Below are positions 1 through 8,361 of a stretch of DNA of 38,243 nt, piece after piece; the stretch's first letter is position 1, and each line of letters opens with the position of its first letter. The position numbers and the translations under genes are program-made. Under the pieces are notes generated by a model. That model made no database searches and was not told the origin of the DNA. It was given only the letters and a program-made list of their open reading frames with translations. Source of the stretch: Flavobacterium sp. (GTDB lineage Bacteria; Bacteroidota; Bacteroidia; Flavobacteriales; Flavobacteriaceae); NCBI GenBank assembly GCA_010365135.1, contig JAAFGY010000014.1, positions 1 through 38,243 on the forward strand, in the 5' to 3' direction.

Positions 1-66
1 CTTTGGTTCAATATATCAATAAATTTATCTTTGATAGACCCATAAATAATATCAAAAATCAAATAA

Positions 67-1110
67 TTTAATTACACCCAACGGGTTAAATTTAGAGAAA
101 AACAACGGTTTTCAGATTTAGAAAAATTATACCTCAAATGGTTCAAAGACGATGCAAATTATGTTCGTGAAATTTACAGCTATGATTTATTTAAACGAAA
201 TGGAATTTGGACTGCACCAAAAGCCTCTTATTGCAAACTGACAATAACCGTCGAGGGCGATAGCAAACCTGCCTATTATGGCGTTTATGCAATGATTGAA
301 AACGTCGATGAAGATTTTATTGCAAGCCGAAGCACACAATGGAGCGGAAACATAGGATATTTATGGAAAGCTGGTTGGAGTGGTTCTTACAATGCCGATT
401 TTGTTCAAACTTCAAGTATGGGTGTCGAAGATGTAAAGTTAGATCCTTCAAAGTCTAAATATTATGCTTATGATTTAAAAACTCGAGATACAGAATTACC
501 AGCAGCTAAAGCGGAATTAACCCAGTTTATCTATGATTTGAACAATAAAACTGGAGCCGATTTTAAGCAATGGATAACCACAAAAATGGATGTTCCTTTA
601 TTTTTAAAAACCTATGCAGTCAATGTGATGCTAGGAATGTGGGATGATTATTGGGTGAATGGAAATAATTTTTATTTTTATTTCGCGGGTAACGGAAAAG
701 CTTATTTTATTCCATATGATTACGACAACACGCTGGGAACTTCTGCAATTGTGGCTAATTCGGGAACCCAAAACCCATTGCAATGGGGCAAAATGAATAC
801 ACGACCGTTAGTCACAAAAATTCTCGAAATACCAGAATACCAATCGCAGTATAAAACTTATTTGAAAGATTTACTCAACCCAAATGCCGATTTATTTGAT
901 GCTACTAAAAGTATGCAGCGAATTTCCATTTGGAAAAATTTAATTCAATCACATATTTCTAATGATACTGAAGAGGATATGGTCATTGAAGATAAGCCTG
1001 CCAGTTGGGGAAATACGCCCTTTTATAGATTGCAATCGGGCAATAATCAAGGAGGAGCCAATGGAAATGCTAATTATTTTAGTACCAAAGCCAAAACGAT
1101 TATTTGGTAA
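67..1110 (+). pseudogene. CotH-like protein, 5' end interrupted
   Basis: The open frame encodes about 347 residues resembling the CotH kinase-like family found in Bacteroidota secreted proteins. Visible family-like segments are LKWFKDD, VREIYSYDLF, YYGVYAMIENVDE and IPYDYDNTLGTS; the last fits the acidic metal-binding region of CotH kinases. The similarity starts well before the first ATG at 292, roughly at position 97, so that ATG is not a natural start. Going upstream, the frame meets stops at 64-66 and 43-45, and no ATG precedes the conserved part. CotH proteins normally carry a signal peptide and a longer N-terminal half. The 3' end looks natural (fold end near SWGNTPFYRL, stop at 1108-1110). 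I infer a decayed or frameshifted gene, but an assembly error or a frameshift outside the window cannot be excluded. Confidence 0.6.
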
Positions 1111-1176
1111 GTTCTTAAACGGAAAGAACCAAATACTTGAATTTTAAAAACAATTCTAATGACTCTTTTGGTTCTT
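1102..1176. repeat. inverted repeats after CotH fragment
   Basis: GTTCTT at 1111-1116 pairs with AAGAAC at 1124-1129, and ATTTG at 1102-1106 can extend it with CAAAT at 1130-1134. A third related copy, TTTGGTTCTT at 1167-1176, is also the reverse complement of 1124-1133. The hairpin overlaps the stop codon of the CotH frame and lacks a clean T-run, so it may be a weak terminator or a decayed palindromic repeat. Confidence 0.35.
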
Positions 1177-1213
1177 AATCTTTTATCTAAATTTACATTT
1201 TTAAACCAAGTCT

Positions 1214-1651
1214 ATGACCTTCGACAAAGAAAAAATACTTCAATATTGCAATTCTATTTCCGAAAACACTTTGATGCAAACACTTAATATCAAATTTATA
1301 GATGCTGGACCTGATTTTTTAGTGGCAACAATGCCTGTAAATCCCTCCGTTCACCAACCCATGGGATTATTACACGGCGGTGCTTCTGTGGCTTTAGCCG
1401 AAAGTGTAGGAAGTGCGGCCTCTTTCTTATTTGTCAATGGAGAACACAGCGAAGTACGCGGAATTGAAATTTCAGCCAATCATTTGAAAGCAAAACGCAA
1501 TGGAATGGTCACGGCAACGGCAAGAATCCTTCACAAAGGAAGCAGTATTCATCTTTGGGAAATTCGAATTACAGATGAAAATGAGGCTCTCATTTCAATT
1601 TGCAAATTGACAACGATGATTTTACCTAAAAGAAAAAGTAAAGAGGAATAA
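1214..1651 (+). CDS. hotdog-fold acyl-CoA thioesterase (PaaI/MenI type)
   Basis: A 145-residue single-domain hotdog thioesterase of the PaaI/YdiI type. The typical region is visible: Q48, then LLHGG with H54-G55, and the helix residue E63 in the position of the catalytic carboxylate. These enzymes hydrolyse aryl- or acyl-CoA esters in the cytoplasm. The stop overlaps the ATG of the isochorismate synthase gene by one base (TAATG). That tight coupling suggests it may be the 1,4-dihydroxy-2-naphthoyl-CoA thioesterase of menaquinone synthesis. The substrate assignment is inference from position, since the family is broad. A weak promoter is possible (TTTG 1167-1170, TAAATTTA 1188-1195). The ATG at 1214 is the first in frame and gives the normal family length. 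Confidence 0.85.
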   Translation: MTFDKEKILQYCNSISENTLMQTLNIKFIDAGPDFLVATMPVNPSVHQPMGLLHGGASVALAESVGSAASFLFVNGEHSEVRGIEISANHLKAKRNGMVTATARILHKGSSIHLWEIRITDENEALISICKLTTMILPKRKSKEE

Positions 1652-2700
1652 TGAAAATAATTGTAGAAAGAGCCAAGATTCAGTTGGTGCAAAATCTTCC
1701 CTTTGTACTTTATAAAAAGCCACAAGATTTTAATATTACAGGACTTTTCCAGAAAAATGACACCTTATTCTCGGTCACTGATTTCACCGAAAAAGGGTTC
1801 GTTTTCGCCTCTTTTGATGGAACTAAAACATTCCTAATTCCTGAAAATGAGTCCGAAATAAGCAGCGCTATTTTTCAAAAAGAGGAAATTTCCGTTCTAG
1901 AAAAAGAACAAGACTTACCAAGTGAAACCGCCAAAAACCAATTCGAGGCTTTGATTTCCAAAGGCATTCAAGCCATAGAAAATAACGAATTTAAAAAAGT
2001 AGTTTTATCCCGAAAAGAATCGCTAAACTTAATTGATTTTGATTTAATTGCTGCTTTCGAAAAGTTGATGCAATTGTATCCAACAACTTTTGTATATTGT
2101 TTTTATCATCCCAAAGTTGGAGCCTGGTTGGGTGCAACTCCAGAACAATTGTTGAAAGCAAATAACTCGAAATTCCAAACCATCGCTTTGGCGGGAACCC
2201 AAAAAGATACAGGTTCCAACGAAATACTTTGGCAAAAAAAAGAACAAGAAGAACAACAATTCGTCACCGATTATATTGTTGAGAAAGTAAAAACGGTAGC
2301 TTCTGAAATTTTGGTTTCAAAACCCTACAACCTCAAAGCAGGAAGTATATGGCACATCAAAACCGAGATTTCCGGCACATTAAATTCGAGTTCCAGTTTG
2401 CAAGAAGTAATTCAATTATTGCATCCAACTCCCGCAGTTTGTGGCTTGCCAAAGGAACAGGCAAAGGAATTTATTATTGAAAACGAAAATTACAGCCGCA
2501 CTTTTTATACCGGATTTCTGGGCGAATTAAATATAAAAAACCAAACTGATTTGTTTGTAAATTTGCGCTGTATGGAAATTGATGATACTCAAGCGCATTT
2601 ATTTATAGGTTGCGGCATCACAAAAGACAGCATCCCCGAAAAAGAGTGGGAGGAAAGCGTTAATAAATCGGCTACGATGAAAAAAGTTTTGTTTGTGTAA
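1651..2700 (+). CDS. menF: isochorismate synthase / chorismate-binding enzyme
   Basis: A 349-residue member of the chorismate-binding family (MenF/EntC/TrpE fold), converting chorismate to isochorismate, the first step of menaquinone synthesis. The conserved C-terminal signatures are clear: KVVLSRKE near 114, GATPEQLL near 160, the TPAVCGLPK block, ENENYSRTFYTGFLGE and the GCGITKDSIPEKEWEE segment with the usual terminal acidic residues. The protein is at the short end for MenF because the poorly conserved N-terminal part is compact. It overlaps the preceding thioesterase by one base, so the two are co-translated. An EntC role is unlikely because no siderophore genes are nearby, but MenF and EntC cannot be separated from sequence alone. 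Confidence 0.88.
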   Translation: MKIIVERAKIQLVQNLPFVLYKKPQDFNITGLFQKNDTLFSVTDFTEKGFVFASFDGTKTFLIPENESEISSAIFQKEEISVLEKEQDLPSETAKNQFEALISKGIQAIENNEFKKVVLSRKESLNLIDFDLIAAFEKLMQLYPTTFVYCFYHPKVGAWLGATPEQLLKANNSKFQTIALAGTQKDTGSNEILWQKKEQEEQQFVTDYIVEKVKTVASEILVSKPYNLKAGSIWHIKTEISGTLNSSSSLQEVIQLLHPTPAVCGLPKEQAKEFIIENENYSRTFYTGFLGELNIKNQTDLFVNLRCMEIDDTQAHLFIGCGITKDSIPEKEWEESVNKSATMKKVLFV

Positions 2701-2704
2701 AAAC

Positions 2705-2734
2705 ACTTCAAAGCTTTTTTAAAACCTTTGAAGT
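2705..2734. repeat. intergenic palindrome, possible terminator
   Basis: ACTTCAAAG at 2705-2713 pairs with CTTTGAAGT at 2726-2734 around a T-rich, A-rich loop. It lies directly after menF, where a terminator would be expected. Its layout (arms meeting in a TTTTTTAAAACC core) is like the larger palindromes between the his genes, so it may belong to the same class of intergenic repeats. Confidence 0.55.
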
Positions 2735-2790
2735 CTTGCAAGAGAACAAAGTCGAAATAAGAAATGGAAACATTCAGAAACTAAAAGAAA

Positions 2791-3507
2791 ATGAAACTAG
2801 ACATATTAGCATTTGGCTCGCATCCCGACGATGTAGAATTAGGTTGTGGCGGTACCATTGCCAAAGAAATTTCACTTGGAAAAAAAGTAGGAATCATCGA
2901 TTTGACACGTGGCGAACTCGGGACTCGCGGTTCAGTTGAAATCCGAAATCAAGAAGCTGCTGCTGCTGCAAAAATTCTAGGAGTTTCAGTCCGTGAAAAT
3001 CTAGATATGCGCGATGGTTTTTTTGTAAATGATGAAGCACACCAAATGGAAATCATTAAAATGTTACGCAAATACCAACCCGAAATAGTGATTTGCAACG
3101 CTATTGACGACCGTCATATCGACCACGGAAAAGGAAGTCAACTAGTTTCTGATTCTTGTTTTCTGTCTGGTTTAATGAAGATTGAAACAAAAATAAACGG
3201 AGCAAAACAGGAAGCTTGGCGACCAAAATTAGTTTATCATTACACGCAGTGGAAAAATATAATCCCTGATTTTGTGGTCGACATTTCAGGTTTCAACGAA
3301 AAAAGGGTAGAGGCAATTTTAGCCTACAGTTCCCAGTTTTACAATCCAAATTCGAATGAACCGGAAACCTTGATTGCATCGAAAAACTTCTTAGAAAGCC
3401 TGAATTATCGGGCTCAGGATTTAGGAAGATTAATTGGCACCGATTATGCCGAAGGATTTACGGTCGAAAGATATTTGGCAGTCAATAGTTTAAGCGACTT
3501 GATGTAA
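2791..3507 (+). CDS. bshB1: bacillithiol biosynthesis deacetylase BshB1
   Basis: A 238-residue LmbE-type zinc deacetylase that removes the acetyl group from GlcNAc-malate in bacillithiol synthesis. The metal site is visible: GSHPDDVELG gives H11 and D14, and DRHIDHGKGS gives H112, with D13 as the expected catalytic base. The segment RGELGTRG and the Q-rich helix after it are characteristic of BshB1 rather than of other LmbE enzymes. Length matches the family. It follows menF after a small palindrome and may be transcribed separately. bshA and bshC are not in this window, so the pathway assignment rests on the protein itself. The ATG at 2791 places the conserved DILAFGSHPDD directly at the N terminus, as is usual. 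Confidence 0.93.
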   Translation: MKLDILAFGSHPDDVELGCGGTIAKEISLGKKVGIIDLTRGELGTRGSVEIRNQEAAAAAKILGVSVRENLDMRDGFFVNDEAHQMEIIKMLRKYQPEIVICNAIDDRHIDHGKGSQLVSDSCFLSGLMKIETKINGAKQEAWRPKLVYHYTQWKNIIPDFVVDISGFNEKRVEAILAYSSQFYNPNSNEPETLIASKNFLESLNYRAQDLGRLIGTDYAEGFTVERYLAVNSLSDLM

Positions 3508-3523
3508 TTTTTTGAATATTTTC

Positions 3524-3554
3524 TTTGCAAAAGTAAACTTTAATACTATATTTG
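3524..3554 (+). promoter_or_regulatory. promoter of tRNA-His
   Basis: TTTG at 3524-3527 and TATATTTG at 3547-3554 are separated by 19 bases, matching the Bacteroidota consensus. The element ends 15 bases before the mature tRNA 5' end. Confidence 0.75.
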
Positions 3555-3569
3555 CACTCGTTAAAAATG

Positions 3570-3643
3570 GTGGTTGTAGCTCAGCTGGTTAGAGTATTGG
3601 TTTGTGGTGCCGAGGGTCGCCGGTTCGAACCCGGTCAGCCACC
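3570..3643 (+). tRNA. tRNA-His (anticodon GTG)
   Basis: A full cloverleaf can be drawn. The acceptor 3570-3576 pairs with 3636-3642, the D stem is 3579-3582/3592-3595, and the anticodon stem is 3597-3601/3609-3613. The anticodon GTG is at 3604-3606, and the T stem 3619-3623/3631-3635 encloses TTCGAAC. Two histidine identity features agree: a G at -1 (3569) and a C discriminator at 3643. The 3' CCA is not encoded. It is a single gene with its own promoter and terminator. Confidence 0.97.
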
Positions 3644-3651
3644 CAAAACGC

Positions 3652-3682
3652 AAAAGCTTCGAAGAAATTCGAAGCTTTTTTT
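3652..3682 (+). terminator. intrinsic terminator of tRNA-His
   Basis: AGCTTCGAA (3655-3663) and TTCGAAGCT (3668-3676) form a perfect 9-bp stem with a GAAA loop, followed by a T-run to 3682. Confidence 0.92.
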
Positions 3683-3782
3683 GTGGGCTATAATTTGGTG
3701 CGAAAATTAGTTATTCGTTTTTGAATAAATTAGATTTATAAATTGCATCGAAGCCAAGGCTAATTGCTAATGTCAAAGTCCA

Positions 3783-4799
3783 TTAATTCCCGCTCTTATC
3801 CACGACAGGACGATTTTCTCGATTGGCTAAATCCCAAGCAATTGCAAAAGCAAATTGTGCTCTTTTGGCCAAAGCATCAAATTCAATTTTATCGACTTCA
3901 TCACTCGCTTGGTGATAATCAGCGTGGACACCATTAAAAAGAAAAACAGAGGGAATACCATTTTTGGCAAAATTGTAATGATCTGAACGATAATAAAAAC
4001 GGTTAGGATCGGCTCTGTCATTGAATTTATAGTCGATAAATAAGTTGATATAATTTTTATTGGCATCCTCGCAAATGTTGTATAAATCCGTCGAAAGATA
4101 ATCCGAACCAATTAAATACACATAATTACTCGAATCATTATGAAACTCGTCGTGGCGACCAATCATATCAATATTAATATCGGTAATGGTATTTGCCAAC
4201 GGAAATAAAGGGTTTTCAGAGTAAAAGCGAGAACCGTGAAGCCCGTGTTCTTCTCCTGTGACGTGAAGGAATAATAGAGAACGTTTGGGGCCGTGACCTT
4301 CTTTCTTGGCAATTTCAAAGGCTTGTGCAATTTCCAGCAAAGCGACTGTTCCGGAACCATCATCATCGGCACCATTGTACACTTGACCGTTTTTAATTCC
4401 AATATGATCGTAATGAGCTGAAACCACTATAACTTCATTGGGCTTTTCAGAGCCTTCAATATAGGCCCAGATATTTTCGGAATCGGGTAAGTTTTCATCT
4501 TTCACGGCATTCAAATAGGCAGCTGGAATTCTTTGATAATAATCAGTTGCTCCTTTTGGATAAGGAATTGTATTGGCTTTGTACTGATTGATAAGATAAT
4601 TTCCTGCTTTGTTCTGACCGGCTGAACCCGTTTCTCGACCTTCCATTTCATCAGAAGCAACTATAGTAAGATGTGTTTTTAACTCGGCAGCCGTGATGGT
4701 TTTTATATATTTTGCCGGAGAAACCTCAGAAACACTACTCTTTTGCGATGTACAAGAAAGGGTTGTGACAAACAAAAGAAATATTAAGATTTTTTTCAT
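3783..4799 (-). CDS. M28-family zinc aminopeptidase, lipoprotein
   Basis: A 338-residue M28 peptidase-fold protein. The N terminus is a short hydrophobic signal ending in TLSC (C16), consistent with a lipoprotein and so an envelope location. Expected zinc ligands and the catalytic acid appear in order: SAHYDHIG (H129), NGADDDGSG (D145 or D146), TGEEHGLHGS (E183/E184), NIDMIGR (D211) and YHQASDE (H296). These are the M28 pattern for a two-zinc exopeptidase that releases amino acids from peptides. A promoter element TACATTTG on the minus strand at 4826-4833 lies between this gene and the upstream hydrolase gene, so it can be transcribed on its own. Its exact peptide substrate cannot be told. 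Confidence 0.9.
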   Translation of the reverse strand: MKKILIFLLFVTTLSCTSQKSSVSEVSPAKYIKTITAAELKTHLTIVASDEMEGRETGSAGQNKAGNYLINQYKANTIPYPKGATDYYQRIPAAYLNAVKDENLPDSENIWAYIEGSEKPNEVIVVSAHYDHIGIKNGQVYNGADDDGSGTVALLEIAQAFEIAKKEGHGPKRSLLFLHVTGEEHGLHGSRFYSENPLFPLANTITDINIDMIGRHDEFHNDSSNYVYLIGSDYLSTDLYNICEDANKNYINLFIDYKFNDRADPNRFYYRSDHYNFAKNGIPSVFLFNGVHADYHQASDEVDKIEFDALAKRAQFAFAIAWDLANRENRPVVDKSGN

Positions 4800-4836
4800 A
4801 ATAAATTGGGATAAGTATATGATGTCAAATGTAAAT

Positions 4837-5610
4837 CTATTTTTTTAGAACTTCAGTCAAAAAGAGTTTCAAATGTTCCCACGATCTTTTGGCGGCAACT
4901 TCGTTATATGCGGCACCTTTTGAGTTGTCTGTGCCAGCTTCTGGATTGGTAAAAGAGTGTACGGCATTGGCATAATAAATCATTTGCCAATCGGCTTTTG
5001 CATCTCGCATTTCCTGTTGAAAAGCGGCAATTTCTTCCTTAGATTCATAAGGATCGTCTGCTCCGTGACAAACCAAAATCTTTGCCGTTATGGGTTCTAT
5101 CGTTCTTTTGGAATCCCGGCCCAATCCTCCGTGAAAAGAAACTACGCCTTTTACTTTCAAATGTGCTCTGGCAACTTCAAGCGCTCCAGTTCCTCCAAAA
5201 CAATAGCCAATGACTACAATATTATCTGGATTGGCACCTGAAAGAATTAATTGTTCCAATGCCAATGAAATTCTATTTTGATATTCACCAATATTGGTTT
5301 TATAATAACTTGCTTTTGGCCCAGCTTCTGAGGTGTTTTTTGGGTAATTCCCTTCACCATAAATATCGGCGACAAAAGCATAATAGCCCAGTTTGGATAA
5401 GTTTTCGGCGGTATCTTTCGATAGTTTGTCAATTCCTAACCATGCGGGAAGTATCAAAATTCCTGGTTTTTGCATACTCTTTGACTTGGGTTGACTGCTA
5501 AAACCATTCAAAACATGAATTCCATCCTTGTATTTTACGGGTTTCAATTGCGCAAAAGAACCATTAGAATACAAAACGAGCGCTAAAAATAAAGTGGTGC
5601 AATTTTTCAT
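4837..5610 (-). CDS. secreted dienelactone-hydrolase-family enzyme
   Basis: An alpha/beta-hydrolase of the dienelactone hydrolase family. The frame is open to 5688, but the ATG at 5610 is chosen. It gives a standard signal peptide with likely cleavage after SFA (residue 20), while the upstream 26 residues look like untranslated leader. The catalytic triad is visible: C137 in GYCFGG (Cys nucleophile, typical of this family), D186 in CHGADDPY and H218 in AVHSF. The product is 257 residues and probably periplasmic. The true substrate is unknown; many Bacteroidota homologues are not linked to chlorocatechol breakdown. It precedes the M28 peptidase on the same strand with a 37-base gap. Confidence 0.85.
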   Translation of the reverse strand: MKNCTTLFLALVLYSNGSFAQLKPVKYKDGIHVLNGFSSQPKSKSMQKPGILILPAWLGIDKLSKDTAENLSKLGYYAFVADIYGEGNYPKNTSEAGPKASYYKTNIGEYQNRISLALEQLILSGANPDNIVVIGYCFGGTGALEVARAHLKVKGVVSFHGGLGRDSKRTIEPITAKILVCHGADDPYESKEEIAAFQQEMRDAKADWQMIYYANAVHSFTNPEAGTDNSKGAAYNEVAAKRSWEHLKLFLTEVLKK

Positions 5611-5804
5611 ATTGATATAATTTTTCACAAATATCTGAAATAAAATAGAAAAATTAATATAATATGCTGTTTTTAAACAATATTGCATTTGGGGAATGCT
5701 AATTAATTATTTGCAATGAAGAATTTTTAAGAATTAAATATTCAAAAAAAATTACAGAATTAAACCGCAATTTCCGTAAATCATCGCAATGGTTTTTAAA
5801 AAAA

Positions 5805-6257
5805 TCACAAACTTACATTTCGCTTAAAGGCACAACCCAGCTCCATAATAGAATCGGTTTTTGAAATTCCGGGAATATTGTCAATTTTTTCATAAAGAAT
5901 TTTCCGCATATGTTCGTGATTTCGAGCGCTTATTTTGATGTAAAGCGTGTACAAACCCGAGATATAATAACATTCTGTGATTTCAGGAATTTTTTTCAAC
6001 TCTTCGATTATTCGAGTGGAATCTTGGTCTTTATTTAAGGTAATTCCAGTGAAAGAACCCCAATCGTAACCCACTTTTTTTTCGTTGATTACGGGTTTTA
6101 TGCCCAACAAAATACCTTGTGCTATCAATCGATTTACACGTTGATGAACCATCGTATTGGAAATTTTAAGATTGGCAGCAATGGTAGAATATGCCATTCG
6201 ACCGTCTTTTTCCAATTCTTTAATGATTGAAACATCAAAATTATCCACTATTTCCAT
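5805..6257 (-). CDS. Lrp/AsnC-family transcriptional regulator
   Basis: A 150-residue Lrp/AsnC protein. Residues about 5-60 form the winged helix-turn-helix (DNFDVSIIKELEKDGRMAYS, then KISNTMVHQRVNRL as the recognition part). Residues about 70-140 form the RAM ligand-binding domain (the ITECYYISGLYTLYIKI strand-turn-strand with the conserved G). These proteins are dimers or octamers sensing amino acids. The gene is divergent from rocD, and its own -7 element, TACATTTG on the minus strand (6319-6326), overlaps one of the repeated TGACTTA half-sites, which suggests autoregulation. I infer that it controls ornithine or arginine use through rocD. The ligand is not determinable from sequence. Confidence 0.92.
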   Translation of the reverse strand: MEIVDNFDVSIIKELEKDGRMAYSTIAANLKISNTMVHQRVNRLIAQGILLGIKPVINEKKVGYDWGSFTGITLNKDQDSTRIIEELKKIPEITECYYISGLYTLYIKISARNHEHMRKILYEKIDNIPGISKTDSIMELGCAFKRNVSL

Positions 6258-6273
6258 TTTTACATTAATTAAA

Positions 6274-6376
6274 TTGACTTAAATTATTTGATATAACATT
6301 AATATGACTTATTTTAAACAAATGTAAGTCAAAATTATTATTTTTTACTATAAAATAAAATAGTATAGTATTTTTG
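6274..6376. promoter_or_regulatory. divergent Lrp/rocD control region
   Basis: Three copies of an 8-base half-site occur here: TTGACTTA 6274-6281, ATGACTTA 6304-6311 and the inverted TAAGTCAA 6325-6332. The first two lie 30 bases apart, close to three helical turns. The regulator's -7 element (minus strand, 6319-6326) overlaps the third site. The rocD -7 element is TATTTTTG at 6369-6376, placing the sites upstream of its core promoter, an activator-like arrangement. Binding by the neighbouring Lrp protein is inferred. Confidence 0.6.
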
Positions 6377-6401
6377 TATTCTAAATTTAAAATAATCCAA
6401 T

Positions 6402-7652
6402 ATGCAAACAATACATCCAACACTTTCGTCAAAAGCGGAAGAAATGATCGCCAAAGAAAATCAATACGGCGCGCATAATTACCATCCTTTGCCTGTGGTT
6501 CTCGAAAGGGGAGAGGGCGTTTTTGTTTGGGATCTTGACGGCAAAAAATACTACGATTTTCTTTCGGCTTATTCTGCTGTTAACCAAGGACATTGTCATC
6601 CGAAAATTGTAAATGCGATGATCAAACAAGCACAAACTTTGACCTTGACTTCGCGTGCTTTTTACAACGACCAATTGGGAAATTACGAAGAATATGTAAC
6701 CAATTATTTTGGTTTTGACAAAGTTTTACCAATGAATACAGGAGCTGAAGCCGTAGAAACAGCTCTCAAATTATGCCGAAAATGGGCGTATGAAGTCAAA
6801 GGAATTCCTGAAAATCAAGCACAAATTATCGTTTGCGAAAACAATTTCCACGGACGAACCACAACTATTATTTCCTTTTCGAATGATGAAAGTGCTCGCA
6901 AAAGTTTTGGACCATTCACATCGGGTTTTATAAAAATTCCTTACAATGATAGTGAAGCTTTGGAAAAAGCCTTGCAATCCACTCCAAATATCGCTGGATT
7001 TTTAGTAGAACCTATTCAAGGAGAAGCGGGTGTTTACGTGCCTTCTGAAGGGTATTTGGCGAAAGCCAAAGCACTTTGTGAGCAACACAACGTCTTATTC
7101 ATCGCTGACGAAGTGCAAACCGGAATTGCGAGAACCGGAAAATTATTGGCCGTACATCACGAAAATGTGCAACCCGATATTTTGATTTTAGGAAAAGCAC
7201 TTTCGGGTGGCGTGTATCCTGTTTCGGCAGTTTTGGCCAATGACGAAATTATGAACGTGATAAAACCGGGACAACACGGTTCCACTTTTGGAGGAAACCC
7301 AATTGCCGCAGCTGTTGCTATTGCTGCTCTCGAAGTCATTAAAGACGAAAAATTAGCCGAAAATGCTGAGCGTTTGGGAATTATTCTAAGAAAAGGATTG
7401 AACGAAATTGCGCAACGTAATTCTCTAATTACTTTAGTTCGTGGCAAAGGTTTATTGAATGCCATTGTCATTGATTGCGACGAAGAATCCGATTTGGCTT
7501 GGCAAATTTGTATGAAATTCAGCGAATATGGCTTGCTGGCAAAACCTACTCACGGTAACAAAATACGATTGGCACCGCCATTAGTCATTACCGAAACGCA
7601 GATTCAGGAATGTTTGGTTATTATTGAAAAAGCGTTGAATGATTTAAAATAA
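6402..7652 (+). CDS. rocD: ornithine aminotransferase
   Basis: A 416-residue class III PLP aminotransferase. It matches ornithine-oxo-acid transaminase, which turns ornithine and 2-oxoglutarate into glutamate semialdehyde and glutamate. Evidence includes the N-terminal [21 protein letters not shown] typical of this enzyme, [30 protein letters not shown] for cofactor binding, [15 protein letters not shown] and the Schiff-base lysine K265 in ILGKALSGG. The length is normal. The gene is divergent from an Lrp/AsnC regulator with a shared 144-base control region, so it is probably induced or repressed by an amino acid such as ornithine or arginine. No other arginine genes are adjacent. Confidence 0.95.
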   Translation: MQTIHPTLSSKAEEMIAKENQYGAHNYHPLPVVLERGEGVFVWDLDGKKYYDFLSAYSAVNQGHCHPKIVNAMIKQAQTLTLTSRAFYNDQLGNYEEYVTNYFGFDKVLPMNTGAEAVETALKLCRKWAYEVKGIPENQAQIIVCENNFHGRTTTIISFSNDESARKSFGPFTSGFIKIPYNDSEALEKALQSTPNIAGFLVEPIQGEAGVYVPSEGYLAKAKALCEQHNVLFIADEVQTGIARTGKLLAVHHENVQPDILILGKALSGGVYPVSAVLANDEIMNVIKPGQHGSTFGGNPIAAAVAIAALEVIKDEKLAENAERLGIILRKGLNEIAQRNSLITLVRGKGLLNAIVIDCDEESDLAWQICMKFSEYGLLAKPTHGNKIRLAPPLVITETQIQECLVIIEKALNDLK

Positions 7653-7837
7653 TTGAATTGGAGTTAAATAAAATGGTTTTTGGTTTACCTGTGAAAGTGA
7701 TCAAAATGGAGAAGCCACAATTATAAAAGATAAAGTATCGGATGATTTCAGAAATAAATCACAATCTTAACCCAAAAAAAAATATTAGCCTCCCAAATGC
7801 GCTATCTTTATAAAAATATAAAAAAATATAAAAAAAT

Positions 7838-8215
7838 ATGACAAATAAAAACAAAAAACTGTTCGGCGTTTGGATGGATTCACACAACGCAACAATTGTA
7901 GGAAAAGAAGATAGTGAAAATGGAGAATTTGTAGTTCTTGGACACGTAAATAATGTTGGTGCGGACAGCAACTCTAGTGAGAAAACTTTAAATAATCAAG
8001 AGATTGGTTTGACTCAAAAATTCTTCAAAGAAATTGCTAGCAAAATGCCCAATATTGATGAAATTCATATCACTGGCACGGGTCAAGCCCAAGAACAATT
8101 TATGAAGTTTCTTGCCGATACAGCTCAATATAAAAATGCCATTTCCAGCGAAAGTACCTCCAATAAAATGAGTGATGAAAATCTTATCCTTTATATCGCA
8201 AAATATTTCAATTAA
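7838..8215 (+). CDS. small eRF1/host-attachment-like protein
   Basis: A 125-residue soluble protein of unknown role. It begins with the strand KLFGVWMDSHNATIV and ends with DEIHITGTGQAQEQFMKFL followed by MSDENLILYIAKYF. This order (GxWxDxxxAxIV, a central variable part, then ITGxGxAxxxF and a C-terminal Sxxxlxxyxxkyf helix) resembles the small bacterial proteins related to the middle domain of archaeo-eukaryotic release factor 1. Those are often called translational machinery or host-attachment proteins. I cannot confirm this without a profile search. It is monocistronic, with an A-rich leader and a strong terminator after it. A ribosome-related or stress role would be inference only. Confidence 0.6.
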   Translation: MTNKNKKLFGVWMDSHNATIVGKEDSENGEFVVLGHVNNVGADSNSSEKTLNNQEIGLTQKFFKEIASKMPNIDEIHITGTGQAQEQFMKFLADTAQYKNAISSESTSNKMSDENLILYIAKYFN

Positions 8216-8239
8216 AAAGTTAGCTTTATAGTACGTATA

Positions 8240-8271
8240 AACCGCAGAAATAAAAATCTGCGGTTTTTTTT
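8240..8271 (+). terminator. intrinsic terminator
   Basis: AACCGCAGA (8240-8248) pairs perfectly with TCTGCGGTT (8257-8265) and is followed by a T-run to 8271. It ends the transcript of the preceding small gene. Confidence 0.92.
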
Positions 8272-8307
8272 ATGTCGTATACCTATTAAAAATGCAAAAA
8301 ACTTAAA

Positions 8308-8339
8308 TTTCCATTCCCTATTAGATTTCCTTATATTTG
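8308..8339 (+). promoter_or_regulatory. promoter of HD phosphohydrolase gene
   Basis: TATATTTG at 8332-8339 is a perfect -7 match. TTTC at 8308-8311 can serve as the -33 element with a 20-base spacer. The leader to the GTG start at 8362 would be about 15 bases. Confidence 0.65.
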
Positions 8340-8361
8340 TTCCACTAAACAATTCAATATA

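Noticed and set aside
962..1147. Short plus-strand frame overlapping the CotH fragment
   Set aside because: It is an out-of-frame shadow of the CotH-like coding sequence and shows no family pattern.
4957..5501. Plus-strand frames opposite the dienelactone-hydrolase-like gene
   Set aside because: They are antisense shadows, rich in residues expected from reverse-strand reading, with no promoter or conserved motif.
5611..5688. N-terminal extension of the dienelactone-hydrolase-like protein
   Set aside because: The ATG at 5610 opens a proper signal peptide; the 26 extra residues would bury it.
7671..7724. Tiny frame after rocD starting at ATG 7671
   Set aside because: Only about 17 codons, no promoter, no repeat of a recognisable residue pattern; it may be a gene remnant but cannot be supported.
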